Made by a program: the position numbers and the translations under genes. Below, piece after piece: positions 1 to 6,629 of a stretch of DNA of 35,188 nt. The notes under the pieces are model-generated. The model was not told the DNA's origin. It searched no databases and was given only the letters and a program-made list of their open reading frames with translations. Position 1 is the first letter of the stretch; each line of letters begins with the position of its first letter. The DNA is from Sphingomonadaceae bacterium (lineage in GTDB: Bacteria > Pseudomonadota > Alphaproteobacteria > Sphingomonadales > Sphingomonadaceae), in contig JAHDBR010000019.1 in the NCBI GenBank assembly GCA_020630295.1, positions 5,308-40,495 of the forward strand. The letters run 5' to 3'.

Positions 1-209
1 AAATCATACCACCCGCCGCGATTGGGCACGGCATAAACGGCAATTTCGGGATTAAACAGCGATCCGATGAAGGACCACGGGAAGATAAATCCGTGCCACA
101 GGCCCCACAAAAATCCGGGTGAACCCGCATCATCTGCAACGCCAGCATCGATCTGGGATGCGCAGGCGGAGAGGAGAAGTGTGATCGCGAGTAACGGCGC
201 GATTTTCAT
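1..209 (-). CDS. Small lipoprotein, C-terminus cut by the window edge
   Basis: The visible part is about 69 residues. It begins with a lipoprotein signal (Lys near the start, hydrophobic stretch, lipobox LLSAC), so it should be anchored to a membrane after lipidation of Cys15. After the signal it has an aromatic- and glycine-rich segment (GFLWGLWHGF, then FPWSFIGSLFNP) that resembles short uncharacterised lipoproteins of sphingomonads. An in-frame ATG at 224 would add five residues (MRRTA); I prefer the ATG at 209 because the n-region is then of normal length, but either is possible. It lies just downstream of the stop of the small membrane protein at 228-539 and is probably co-transcribed with nrdA. 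Function is not known. The reading frame is open to the first base of the window. Confidence 0.65.
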   Translation of the reverse strand, partial: MKIAPLLAITLLLSACASQIDAGVADDAGSPGFLWGLWHGFIFPWSFIGSLFNPEIAVYAVPNRGGWYD

Positions 210-227
210 GGCTGTTCTTCGCATCGT

Positions 228-539
228 TTAATCCCCCAGCTTGGACCTGATTGTTTTTCTCAGAATCAGGAACGGCGCCGCCCAGAATACGAGGTAGAGC
301 CAACCTGCCGGGCCTGCGCGCAGGGAGCATACGGGTATCTCGATCAACGAAGACCGACGGGTTCTCAATTCCAGGCAATCTGTATTGATCCCCAGCTCAC
401 GCCCAAGATAGAAGATTGCGAACGTCCAAATGACAAACAGGGCAAGAAAAGCAAAAAGGCCGAACCACGAAACATGAAGCGTTCGTGGCTCGACCTTTTC
501 GGCAGTCTCGTTTTCCTGGCTTACTGGCAGCTCAGACAT
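228..539 (-). CDS. Small membrane protein, two predicted TM segments
   Basis: A 103-residue protein with a short hydrophilic N-terminus, a hydrophobic segment at about residues 25-45 (LFAFLALFVIW) and a second at about 79-93 (WLYLVFWAAPFLIL), followed by a basic tail. It is therefore likely an inner-membrane protein. The chosen ATG lies inside the last codons of nrdA: the ATG shares bases with the Cys codon of the nrdA C-terminal CLSC motif, giving a 19-base overlap in another frame, which suggests translational coupling. A longer reading frame extends upstream but only antisense-free inside nrdA, so I reject it. The product between nrdA and a lipoprotein has no recognisable family; I do not assign a function. 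Confidence 0.6.
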   Translation of the reverse strand: MSELPVSQENETAEKVEPRTLHVSWFGLFAFLALFVIWTFAIFYLGRELGINTDCLELRTRRSSLIEIPVCSLRAGPAGWLYLVFWAAPFLILRKTIRSKLGD

Positions 540-2584
540 TCCTCGTAATCGGTCTGCTGCTCGCCCAATTCGGCTTTCAGTTCGATTTCCGGCGCGGTGG
601 AGGTGTTGTCTGCCTCCACTCCGCCCGCGAAGCCGGCGCGCTGGACCGATTTTGACCGGAGGTAATAGAGCGATTTGATGCCTTGCTCCCATGCGCGGAA
701 GTGCAGCATCATCAGATCCCATTTATCGACATCCGCCGGGATAAACAGGTTCAGGCTTTGCGCCTGATCGATGAATGGTGCGCGATCCGCCGCATATTCG
801 AGCAGGTAACGCTGATCGACTTCGAAGCTGGTCTTGAAGGTCGCTTTCTCGGTGTCATCGAGGAAATCGAGATGCTGCACACTGCCGCCATTTTCGAGGA
901 TCGAGTTCCACACATTGACGGAATCTTTCGACTTCTCGCGCAGCAATTTCTCCAGATACGGGTTCTTTACAATGAAGCTGCCCGACAGGGTTTTATGCGT
1001 GTAGATATTGGCCGGGATCGGTTCGATACAGGCGCTGGTGCCGCCGCAAATGATCGAGATCGACGCGGTTGGTGCAATTGCCATTTTGCAGCTGAAACGC
1101 TCCATCGCGCCCATTTCTTCCGCATCGGGGCACGGGCCGCGTTCTTTCGCAAGGATCAGCGAGGCTTCTTCCGCCTTGCCCGAAATATGCTTGAACATTT
1201 TCAGGTTCCAGACTTTCGCCATGGAGCCCTCCAGCGTGATATTCTTGGACTGGAGGAATGAGTGGAAACCCATCACGCCAAGGCCAACCGAACGCTCGCG
1301 CATGGCCGAATATTTCGCGCGCGCCATTTCTTCGGGCGCACGGTCAATATAATCCTGCAGCACATTGTCGAGCATCCGCATCACATCTTCGATGAAGCGC
1401 TTATCACCGCTCCACTCATCCCATTTTTCCAGGTTGAGCGAAGACAGGCAGCACACTGCGGTGCGGTCATTGCCAAGGTGGTCGATACCCGTTGGCAGCG
1501 TAATTTCACTGCACAGGTTGGAGGTGGAAACTTTCAGGCCCAGCTCGCGGTGATGCTTCGGCATCATGCGGTTCACCGTATCGTTGAACACGATGTAAGG
1601 TTCACCCGTGGCAAGGCGTGTCTCGACCAGTTTCTGGAACAGTGAACGCGCATCGACATCGCCGCGCACTTCGCCGGTTTTGGGTGACTTCAGATCAAAC
1701 CGGTCGCCATTGCGGACCGCTTCCATAAATTCATCGGTCAGCAGCACACCGTGATGCAGGTTCAGCGCCTTGCGGTTGAAATCGCCCGACGGTTTACGGA
1801 TTTCGAGGAATTCCTCGATTTCAGGGTGGCTGACATCAAGATAGCAGGCGGCCGAACCGCGGCGCAGCGAACCTTGCGAAATGGCCAATGTCAGGCTGTC
1901 CATCACCCGCACGAACGGGATAATGCCGCTGGTCTTGCCATTCAGGCCAACCGGCTCGCCAATACCGCGCACATTGCCCCAATAAGTGCCGATGCCGCCG
2001 CCTTTTGACGCGAGCCAGACATTCTCGTTCCAAGTGCCGACAATCCCGTCGAGACTGTCTGAAACGGAATTGAGATAGCAGGAAATCGGCAGACCGCGCG
2101 CGGTGCCGCCATTGGACAGCACAGGCGTTGCAGGCATGAACCATAGACGCGAGATGTAATCATACAGGCGCTGCGCGTGTTCCGCGTCACCTTCATCGGC
2201 ATAGGCATCGGCCACACGGGCAAACAGATCCTGGAAACTTTCACCGGGCAGCAGATAACGGTCAATCAGTGTTTCCTTGCCGAATTCTGTCAGCAATTCG
2301 TCGCGCGAAGAATCGGTGACGATGTTGAACCGGCGGTCATTCACCTTCTTGCTGTCGTCAACCGGAGCGGCGGCAGCCTTCATCGCTTCGCCCAAAGCCT
2401 CGCCAGCCTTTGCGGCCACCAAATCTTCGCTGCCCTTATCGGCTACATCCATGCTCACTGCGCTTTTATCATTGGTGTTAGCCTTAGTGGTGGTTTTTTC
2501 AGATACTGCATCGTCACGATCCAACGTGATTTCGCCATTTTCCTCGAGGCCCATTGCCGCATCATCTCCAGTTCTGAAATCCAT
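521..2584 (-). CDS. nrdA: Ribonucleoside-diphosphate reductase, class I alpha subunit
   Basis: 687 residues. The large subunit reduces NDPs to dNDPs using a radical delivered by the beta subunit NrdB. Family signatures seen: active-site Cys in PISCYLN (C169), NLCSE (N356, C358, E360), a second redox Cys in AVCCLS (378/379), the radical-transfer tyrosine pair in SLYYLRS (Y640/Y641), and the C-terminal shuttle pair CLSC (C683/C686). The first 80 or so residues are Ala/Asp/Lys-rich low complexity; no N-terminal ATP-cone, the usual dATP overall-activity domain, is visible, and the catalytic domain begins near RRFNIVTDSSRDELL. The start ATG at 2584 follows a G-rich stretch (GGGCGGGACTACAT). nrdB is not in the window. 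Upstream DNA holds paired NrdR-box-like sites and many GANTC sites, so repression by NrdR and cell-cycle control are plausible. Confidence 0.95.
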   Translation of the reverse strand: MDFRTGDDAAMGLEENGEITLDRDDAVSEKTTTKANTNDKSAVSMDVADKGSEDLVAAKAGEALGEAMKAAAAPVDDSKKVNDRRFNIVTDSSRDELLTEFGKETLIDRYLLPGESFQDLFARVADAYADEGDAEHAQRLYDYISRLWFMPATPVLSNGGTARGLPISCYLNSVSDSLDGIVGTWNENVWLASKGGGIGTYWGNVRGIGEPVGLNGKTSGIIPFVRVMDSLTLAISQGSLRRGSAACYLDVSHPEIEEFLEIRKPSGDFNRKALNLHHGVLLTDEFMEAVRNGDRFDLKSPKTGEVRGDVDARSLFQKLVETRLATGEPYIVFNDTVNRMMPKHHRELGLKVSTSNLCSEITLPTGIDHLGNDRTAVCCLSSLNLEKWDEWSGDKRFIEDVMRMLDNVLQDYIDRAPEEMARAKYSAMRERSVGLGVMGFHSFLQSKNITLEGSMAKVWNLKMFKHISGKAEEASLILAKERGPCPDAEEMGAMERFSCKMAIAPTASISIICGGTSACIEPIPANIYTHKTLSGSFIVKNPYLEKLLREKSKDSVNVWNSILENGGSVQHLDFLDDTEKATFKTSFEVDQRYLLEYAADRAPFIDQAQSLNLFIPADVDKWDLMMLHFRAWEQGIKSLYYLRSKSVQRAGFAGGVEADNTSTAPEIELKAELGEQQTDYEECLSCQ

Positions 2585-2799
2585 ATGTAGTCCCGCCCGT
2601 CCCTATCAGTTTGAACAACCGCGCCTGCGCACCGATGTTCCGCATTCGTTCGAATCGGCAGGATCGCATCCTACCTAGCATTTTTCATCCGAGTAGCGGT
2701 GAATTACTTATCCCCCAGCTGCCCACAGCCCGACTGTTCCTCTTCCCCCAAACAGGCCGAATCATCCCCGCGCCAGCCCAGCGGCTAACGCCTTGAACA

Positions 2800-2815
2800 A
2801 CACGATCTAGTAGGT
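2800..2815. promoter_or_regulatory. NrdR-box-like site 1
   Basis: ACACGATCTAGTAGGT matches the NrdR consensus ACACWATATATWGTGT at about 11 of 16 positions. NrdR is the nucleotide-sensing repressor of ribonucleotide reductase genes and binds pairs of such boxes about three helical turns apart. A second similar box begins 32 bases further on. It lies upstream of nrdA as read on the minus strand. Confidence 0.5.
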
Positions 2816-2831
2816 GTCCCCAGCAATCGAA

Positions 2832-2847
2832 CCACTAGATACTGAAT
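2832..2847. promoter_or_regulatory. NrdR-box-like site 2
   Basis: CCACTAGATACTGAAT matches the same consensus at about 11 of 16 positions and shares the CTAGAT core found in box 1 on the opposite strand. The start-to-start distance of 32 bp (16-bp spacer) is what tandem NrdR boxes usually show. It overlaps the palindrome at 2839-2853. Confidence 0.5.
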
Positions 2848-2853
2848 CAGTAT
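2839..2853. repeat. 15-bp perfect palindrome
   Basis: ATACTGA-A-TCAGTAT is a perfect inverted repeat with a single central base. Its centre carries a GANTC methylation site (2844-2848) and its left arm overlaps NrdR-like box 2. It has the form of a dimeric regulator operator; the protein is unknown. Confidence 0.5.
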
Positions 2854-2870
2854 GGATTCGGACGCAAGAG

Positions 2871-2890
2871 GGTAAATGGTATTTTACCAT
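2871..2890. repeat. Two overlapping inverted repeats
   Basis: GGTAAA-TGGTAT-TTTACC (2871-2888) and ATGGTA-TTT-TACCAT (2876-2890) share bases, so only one of the two hairpins could form at a time. It sits in the nrdA/nrtS regulatory region. It could be an operator or a chance AT-rich symmetry. Confidence 0.35.
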
Positions 2891-3028
2891 GTTCGAACCC
2901 CCAAGATGTGGGGTGTGTTAGTCTGCTGCAACGCAGCGACGCGGCAGAAATCCTCGGCTTCTGAATCCATCAACCCCAAAAATGAATCCGTGAAAAAATA
3001 TTTCGCGGGAAAAGTACGTTTCAGGGCT

Positions 3029-3056
3029 TTGATTCAATCGAATCGGGGCGTGTAAT
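3029..3056 (+). promoter_or_regulatory. Putative nrtS promoter with GANTC sites between -35 and -10
   Basis: TTGATT (3029-3034), a 16-base spacer and TGTAAT (3051-3056) resemble a sigma70 promoter, predicting a start near 3063 and a short leader with GGAG at 3080-3083. Two GANTC sites (3031-3035 and 3040-3044) lie in the -35 element and spacer. In Caulobacter, promoters with methylated GANTC between these elements are activated by GcrA, so cell-cycle control is a reasonable inference. Confidence 0.4.
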
Positions 3057-3090
3057 TTTCGTTCGTGAAAACGCTGATTGGAGCATTAAA

Positions 3091-3345
3091 ATGGGCAGAG
3101 AAAATATTCGCCAAACAGGCCCGCTCGCGGCCAGCCTGTCCGGCCCGGTTTTGAAACGCTCAATAAGCGTTGCGATCATTATCGGGACGCTGCTCAATGC
3201 GATCAATCAGGGTGATGTTATTATAGAAGGCGGAACGCCGGTATTCTGGAAGCTGGCGCTGACCTATCTCGTGCCGTTCGCCGTTGCGACATACGGAGCA
3301 TATGCCGCGCTGGCGGTTACCGCTCCGCCGGATGCTCCGGATTAA
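3091..3345 (+). CDS. NrtS-like small membrane protein (nitrate/nitrite transport)
   Basis: 84 residues with two hydrophobic segments, at about 24-38 (ISVAIIIGTLLNAI) and 53-75 (LALTYLVPFAVATYGAYAAL). The pattern GTLLNAINQGD followed by W-K-LTYLVPF-VATYG matches the small NrtS family, described in cyanobacteria as a nitrate/nitrite transporter of two TM segments that probably works as an oligomer. The ATG at 3091 has a good Shine-Dalgarno (GGAG at 3080-3083). It is transcribed away from nrdA and ends 52 bases before the convergent hydrolase. No nitrate assimilation genes are in the window, so the substrate here is only inferred from the family. Confidence 0.7.
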   Translation: MGRENIRQTGPLAASLSGPVLKRSISVAIIIGTLLNAINQGDVIIEGGTPVFWKLALTYLVPFAVATYGAYAALAVTAPPDAPD

Positions 3346-3397
3346 CGCCGCCAAGAAGCGCTTTCAGACCCGCCCGGTACAACGCAGCAATCAGACT

Positions 3398-4285
3398 TTA
3401 ATCATGTGCCTTGGCATGGCTGGCAATATCGTTGGCAATGCTTTCCACCAGCTCCATCGGCAAATCATGGCCCCAGCCCGGATAGGTTTTGATGTGCGCG
3501 CCCGGAATGCTGGCTGCGGTGTCGCGGCCGCCTTCTACCGGCACGAGCGGATCATCCTCGCCGTGCAAAACAAGTGTCGGCACCGTCACATCTTTGAGCA
3601 TAGAGCGCCGGTCCCCGTCTGCGACGATGGCGGACAGATGGCGCGTGGGACCTTCGGGATAGACGCTGCGGCGGACAGTTTCCCGTACCCGCGTGCGCAA
3701 TCGGTCTTCCTCTGCCGGATAGGCCGGGCTGCCAATCGTACGCGACAATTTCATGCCGTGTTCTACCAGCACATCTTCTTCCATGCTGGCGGGGCGTGTA
3801 ATCAGAACCTTCATCGCCTCTTTCTTCGCCGCAGGCAATTTCGGGTTTCCGGTGGTTGAGAAGATGGAGGTAAGCGATTTCGCTTTGTCCGCATGTTTCG
3901 CCGCCACGTGCTGCGCAATCATGCCGCCCATACTCGCCCCGACAATATGCGCCTGCTCAATGCCCAGCGCCTCCAGCAGGCCCGCGCCGTCATCCGCCAT
4001 ATCGGCCAGAGTATAGGGCACTTTGGGCGTGATGCCGAACTTGTTCAGAATGGTCATTTTGATAATGCCGGGCGCCTTCACCCCGTCAAACTTGTGACTA
4101 AGGCCAATATCGCGATTATCATAGCGGATCACGCGGAAGCCGCGCTCCACCAGCGCATCGACCAGTTCGATCGGCCACAGCGTCAATTGCGCGCCAAAGC
4201 CCATGATCAGAAGCATCGGCGGCGCGTTTTTGTCACCGTGATCTTCGTAATGAATGTCAATTCCGTTGGCTTTGATCGAGGGCAT
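3398..4285 (-). CDS. Alpha/beta-fold hydrolase
   Basis: 295 residues from the ATG at 4285, which follows a good Shine-Dalgarno (AGGA, 8-base spacing); the frame continues upstream but without such a site. Alpha/beta hydrolase signatures: oxyanion-region motif near MGFGAQ (28-33), RYDNRDIGLS after strand 4, nucleophile elbow GASMGG (Ser118), acid in HGEDDPLVP (Asp244 or Asp245) and catalytic His in GWGHD (His273). The complete triad suggests an active enzyme, probably an esterase or a hydrolase of the RdmC/methylesterase-like branch; the substrate cannot be read from sequence. No signal peptide, so cytoplasmic. It lies 63 bases downstream of the ABC-F gene on the same strand and may share its transcript. 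Confidence 0.85.
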   Translation of the reverse strand: MPSIKANGIDIHYEDHGDKNAPPMLLIMGFGAQLTLWPIELVDALVERGFRVIRYDNRDIGLSHKFDGVKAPGIIKMTILNKFGITPKVPYTLADMADDGAGLLEALGIEQAHIVGASMGGMIAQHVAAKHADKAKSLTSIFSTTGNPKLPAAKKEAMKVLITRPASMEEDVLVEHGMKLSRTIGSPAYPAEEDRLRTRVRETVRRSVYPEGPTRHLSAIVADGDRRSMLKDVTVPTLVLHGEDDPLVPVEGGRDTAASIPGAHIKTYPGWGHDLPMELVESIANDIASHAKAHD

Positions 4286-4348
4286 ACGTTTTATCCTGCT
4301 ACTTATCGCTCCCTCTTGGCCATAATTGCGCGGCCTGCGCAAGGGCGC

Positions 4349-6235
4349 TCAGCCCTGTTCGATCTGCTCCAGCCGTTCGCCCAGCTCCATCCACTCGGCT
4401 TCTGCCTCCTCCAGCTGATCGGATAGCTGCGCCCTGTTAGAAAGGAGATCGCTCATCGGCTTTTCGGCCAGCGCCTTGGCGGCTTTGTCCGGCTCGTACA
4501 TTGCCTGATCGATAGCGGTGCGGTCCGCTTGCAGCTTGGCCATGCGCTTTTCCGCCTGGCTCAGTTCGGCGCGCAAACTGCGGATCGCGGCCCTGTCTTT
4601 CGCCGATGCCCCGCGCTTGCCCTTTTTCGATTTGCCCTTTTTGGTGCCCGCATTTTCATCATTCTTCGGCTGGTTATTGCCCAGCACAAAGTCGATGTAA
4701 TCCTCCATACTGCCTGAATATTCTTTGGCTGTTCCCTCATCAACCAGCACCAGCCGGTCTGCGCTCAGTTCCACCATATGGCGGTCGTGACTGATCAGGA
4801 TTACCGCCCCGCTATAGTCGTTCATCGCCTGCACCAATGCCTCGCGGGCATCCACATCGAGGTGGTTGGTCGGTTCGTCCAATATCAGCAGGTGCGGCGC
4901 ATCGCGGGTAATCAGCGCCAATGCCAGACGGGCGCGTTCTCCGCCCGAGAGTTTGGCGACTTTCTGCGTCGCACGGTTACCGGAAAAGCCGAAGCGCCCC
5001 AATTGTTCGCGAATGGCGCCGGGCGGCTTGCCCTTCATCGCGCGGGTCATATGCTCCAGCGGCGTGTCATCGCCTGCCAGCTCCTCCACCTGATACTGCG
5101 TGAAATAGCCGACCTTCATCTTGCCCGGCGCGTTTACTTCACCTTCCATCAACGGAAGCTGCGCGGCGAGCAGGCGGGCCAGTGTCGTCTTGCCATTGCC
5201 GTTCCGGCCCAGCAGCGCGATCCGGTCATCCGGCTCGATCCGCAGACTGACGCGTTGCAGGATCGGCACCTCTGGCGTGTAGCCCACGGCCGCCATATCC
5301 ATGGTAATCATCGGCGGTTTCAATTCAGCCGGGTTGGGAAAATCGAAACTGAGCGAGGGATCTTCCATTAGCGCGGCTATCGGCTGCATCTTGGCCAGCA
5401 TCTTCGCGCGGGATTGCGCCTGTTTGGCAGTCGAGGCGCGGGCGCTGTTGCGCGCTACGTAATCCTGCAAGCGCGCCCGCTGCGCATCTTGTGAAGCCTT
5501 GGCCGATGCCAGCTGCGCCGCACGTTCGGCGCGCTGTTTTTCAAAGCTGTCATAGCCGCCGGGATACAGCGTCAGCCGCCCTCCTTGCAGATGCAAAATA
5601 TGATCCGCCACCTTGTTCAGCAAATCGCGTTCGTGGCTGATGACCAGCAAAGTCGCCGGATAGCTTTTCAGGAAATTCTCCAGCCACAAAGTGGCTTCCA
5701 GATCGAGGTGGTTGGACGGCTCGTCCAGCAACAACACATCGGGCTGGGAAAACAACAACGCACCCAGCGCAACGCGCATTTTCCAGCCACCTGAAAAACT
5801 GTCGAGCGGCTGGCGCTGCATTTCCTCGTCAAAACCCAGCCCGGTCAGGATGCGTGCTGCACGAGAAGGGGCGCTATAGGCGTCGATTGCCAGCAGCCGT
5901 TCATGCACATCGCCCAGCCGGTCCATATCGGTGCAATTTTCCGATTCCTCGAGCAGCTCGGCGCGTTCGACATCGGCGGCCAGCACGACCTCTTCCGGCG
6001 TTAAAGTGCCGCTGGGTGCGTCCTGCGCAATATAGCCCAACCGGACTTTCGAAGACCGGGTCACCGCGCCTTCATCCGGCTCGATCTCGCCAATCAGCGT
6101 CTTCATCAATGTCGATTTGCCCGCGCCATTGCGGCCGATCAGCCCGACGCGCGCACCATGCGGTATCGCGGCGCTGGCGTGTTCGAGAATCGGGCGGCCG
6201 CCAAGCCGGACAGTGACATCATCAATGGTGAGCAT
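4349..6235 (-). CDS. ABC-F family ATPase (Uup/YheS-like)
   Basis: 628 residues from ATG 6235, preceded by AGAGG with 8-base spacing. It has two ABC nucleotide-binding domains and no membrane segments. Domain 1: Walker A GRNGAGKST (34-42), signature FSGGW and Walker B LLLDEPSNHLD. Domain 2: GRNGNGKTT, LSGGERARLALA and LLILDEPTNHLD. The linker between domains is charged and helical, as in ABC-F factors. After domain 2 come a Lys-rich stretch (KKGKSKKGKRG) and a C-terminal predicted coiled coil of about 75 residues, as in Uup and YheS. ABC-F proteins act on the ribosome (translation rescue or antibiotic protection) or, for Uup, on branched DNA; they are not transporters. The first signature has Phe in place of the usual Leu before SGG. 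Exact subfamily needs a tree. Confidence 0.9.
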   Translation of the reverse strand: MLTIDDVTVRLGGRPILEHASAAIPHGARVGLIGRNGAGKSTLMKTLIGEIEPDEGAVTRSSKVRLGYIAQDAPSGTLTPEEVVLAADVERAELLEESENCTDMDRLGDVHERLLAIDAYSAPSRAARILTGLGFDEEMQRQPLDSFSGGWKMRVALGALLFSQPDVLLLDEPSNHLDLEATLWLENFLKSYPATLLVISHERDLLNKVADHILHLQGGRLTLYPGGYDSFEKQRAERAAQLASAKASQDAQRARLQDYVARNSARASTAKQAQSRAKMLAKMQPIAALMEDPSLSFDFPNPAELKPPMITMDMAAVGYTPEVPILQRVSLRIEPDDRIALLGRNGNGKTTLARLLAAQLPLMEGEVNAPGKMKVGYFTQYQVEELAGDDTPLEHMTRAMKGKPPGAIREQLGRFGFSGNRATQKVAKLSGGERARLALALITRDAPHLLILDEPTNHLDVDAREALVQAMNDYSGAVILISHDRHMVELSADRLVLVDEGTAKEYSGSMEDYIDFVLGNNQPKNDENAGTKKGKSKKGKRGASAKDRAAIRSLRAELSQAEKRMAKLQADRTAIDQAMYEPDKAAKALAEKPMSDLLSNRAQLSDQLEEAEAEWMELGERLEQIEQG

Positions 6236-6316
6236 GGCTGCGCCTCTAGCAACTGATTTCATTTCGCCCAACGGATTTGATTGGATGCACGCGCACAAAA
6301 CGCCTATCCGCGGCGC

Positions 6317-6604
6317 ATGGATATGGAAAACCTGCTGCTCCGCTATTTTGGCACCACCGATCTGGCGGAGGTCAAAGTCGATGCGATACCCGCTGCGACT
6401 GACCGGATGCTGGTCGATCTGGGTATGGAGAAGGACGCGGGCAAACGCTTTGGCCTATGGAGCCTGCTCTATATGCTGGACGCTGCACCAGATCTGGATG
6501 TGGCTTTCAAGGATGAGGCAGACCGCGAAGCAGCGCGCAACTTCATGGATATGATTGCCGCTGCCGGTGAAGGCGCGAACGGCAGTCAGGAATACACGCC
6601 GTAA
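6317..6604 (+). CDS. Conserved hypothetical protein, about 95 residues
   Basis: A small acidic soluble protein without signal peptide or TM segment. It starts MDMENLLLRYFGT and continues through a helical region containing WSLLYMLDAAPDLDVAFKD, then EAARNFMDMIAAAGE. I recognise it as the type of short uncharacterised ORF common in Erythrobacteraceae but know no function. Starts at 6317 or 6323 (ATG GAT ATG) are both possible; there is no strong Shine-Dalgarno. It is divergent from the ABC-F gene (81-base gap) and converges on the TraB-like gene. The frame could be read from 6281, but that adds an unlikely basic leader. Confidence 0.6.
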   Translation: MDMENLLLRYFGTTDLAEVKVDAIPAATDRMLVDLGMEKDAGKRFGLWSLLYMLDAAPDLDVAFKDEADREAARNFMDMIAAAGEGANGSQEYTP

Positions 6605-6629
6605 CCCTTAACTGGCTGGCGTGCTGTTC

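Larger units (their letters stand above)
2585..3090. promoter_or_regulatory. Divergent nrdA / nrtS regulatory region
   Basis: 506 bases without a convincing gene between the divergent nrdA (minus) and NrtS-like gene (plus). It contains two NrdR-like boxes, eight GANTC sites (2652, 2759, 2844, 2855, 2963, 2984, 3031, 3040), a perfect 15-bp palindrome, overlapping inverted repeats at 2871-2890 and a sigma70-like promoter for nrtS. On the minus strand a Caulobacter-like -10 (ACTAGATC, compared with GCTANAWC) lies inside the first NrdR-like box, a logical place for an nrdA promoter; this is inference. No tRNA or other RNA gene was found. Confidence 0.7.

Noticed and set aside
2706-2718. DnaA-box-like TTATCCCCC upstream of nrdA.
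   Set aside because: Only seven of nine bases match TTATCCACA and it stands alone, so not reported as a site.
2815-2860. On the minus strand GGTTCGATTGCTG resembles the T-arm of a tRNA or tmRNA.
   Set aside because: The T stem does not pair (G opposite G), and no acceptor stem or CCA end can be drawn.
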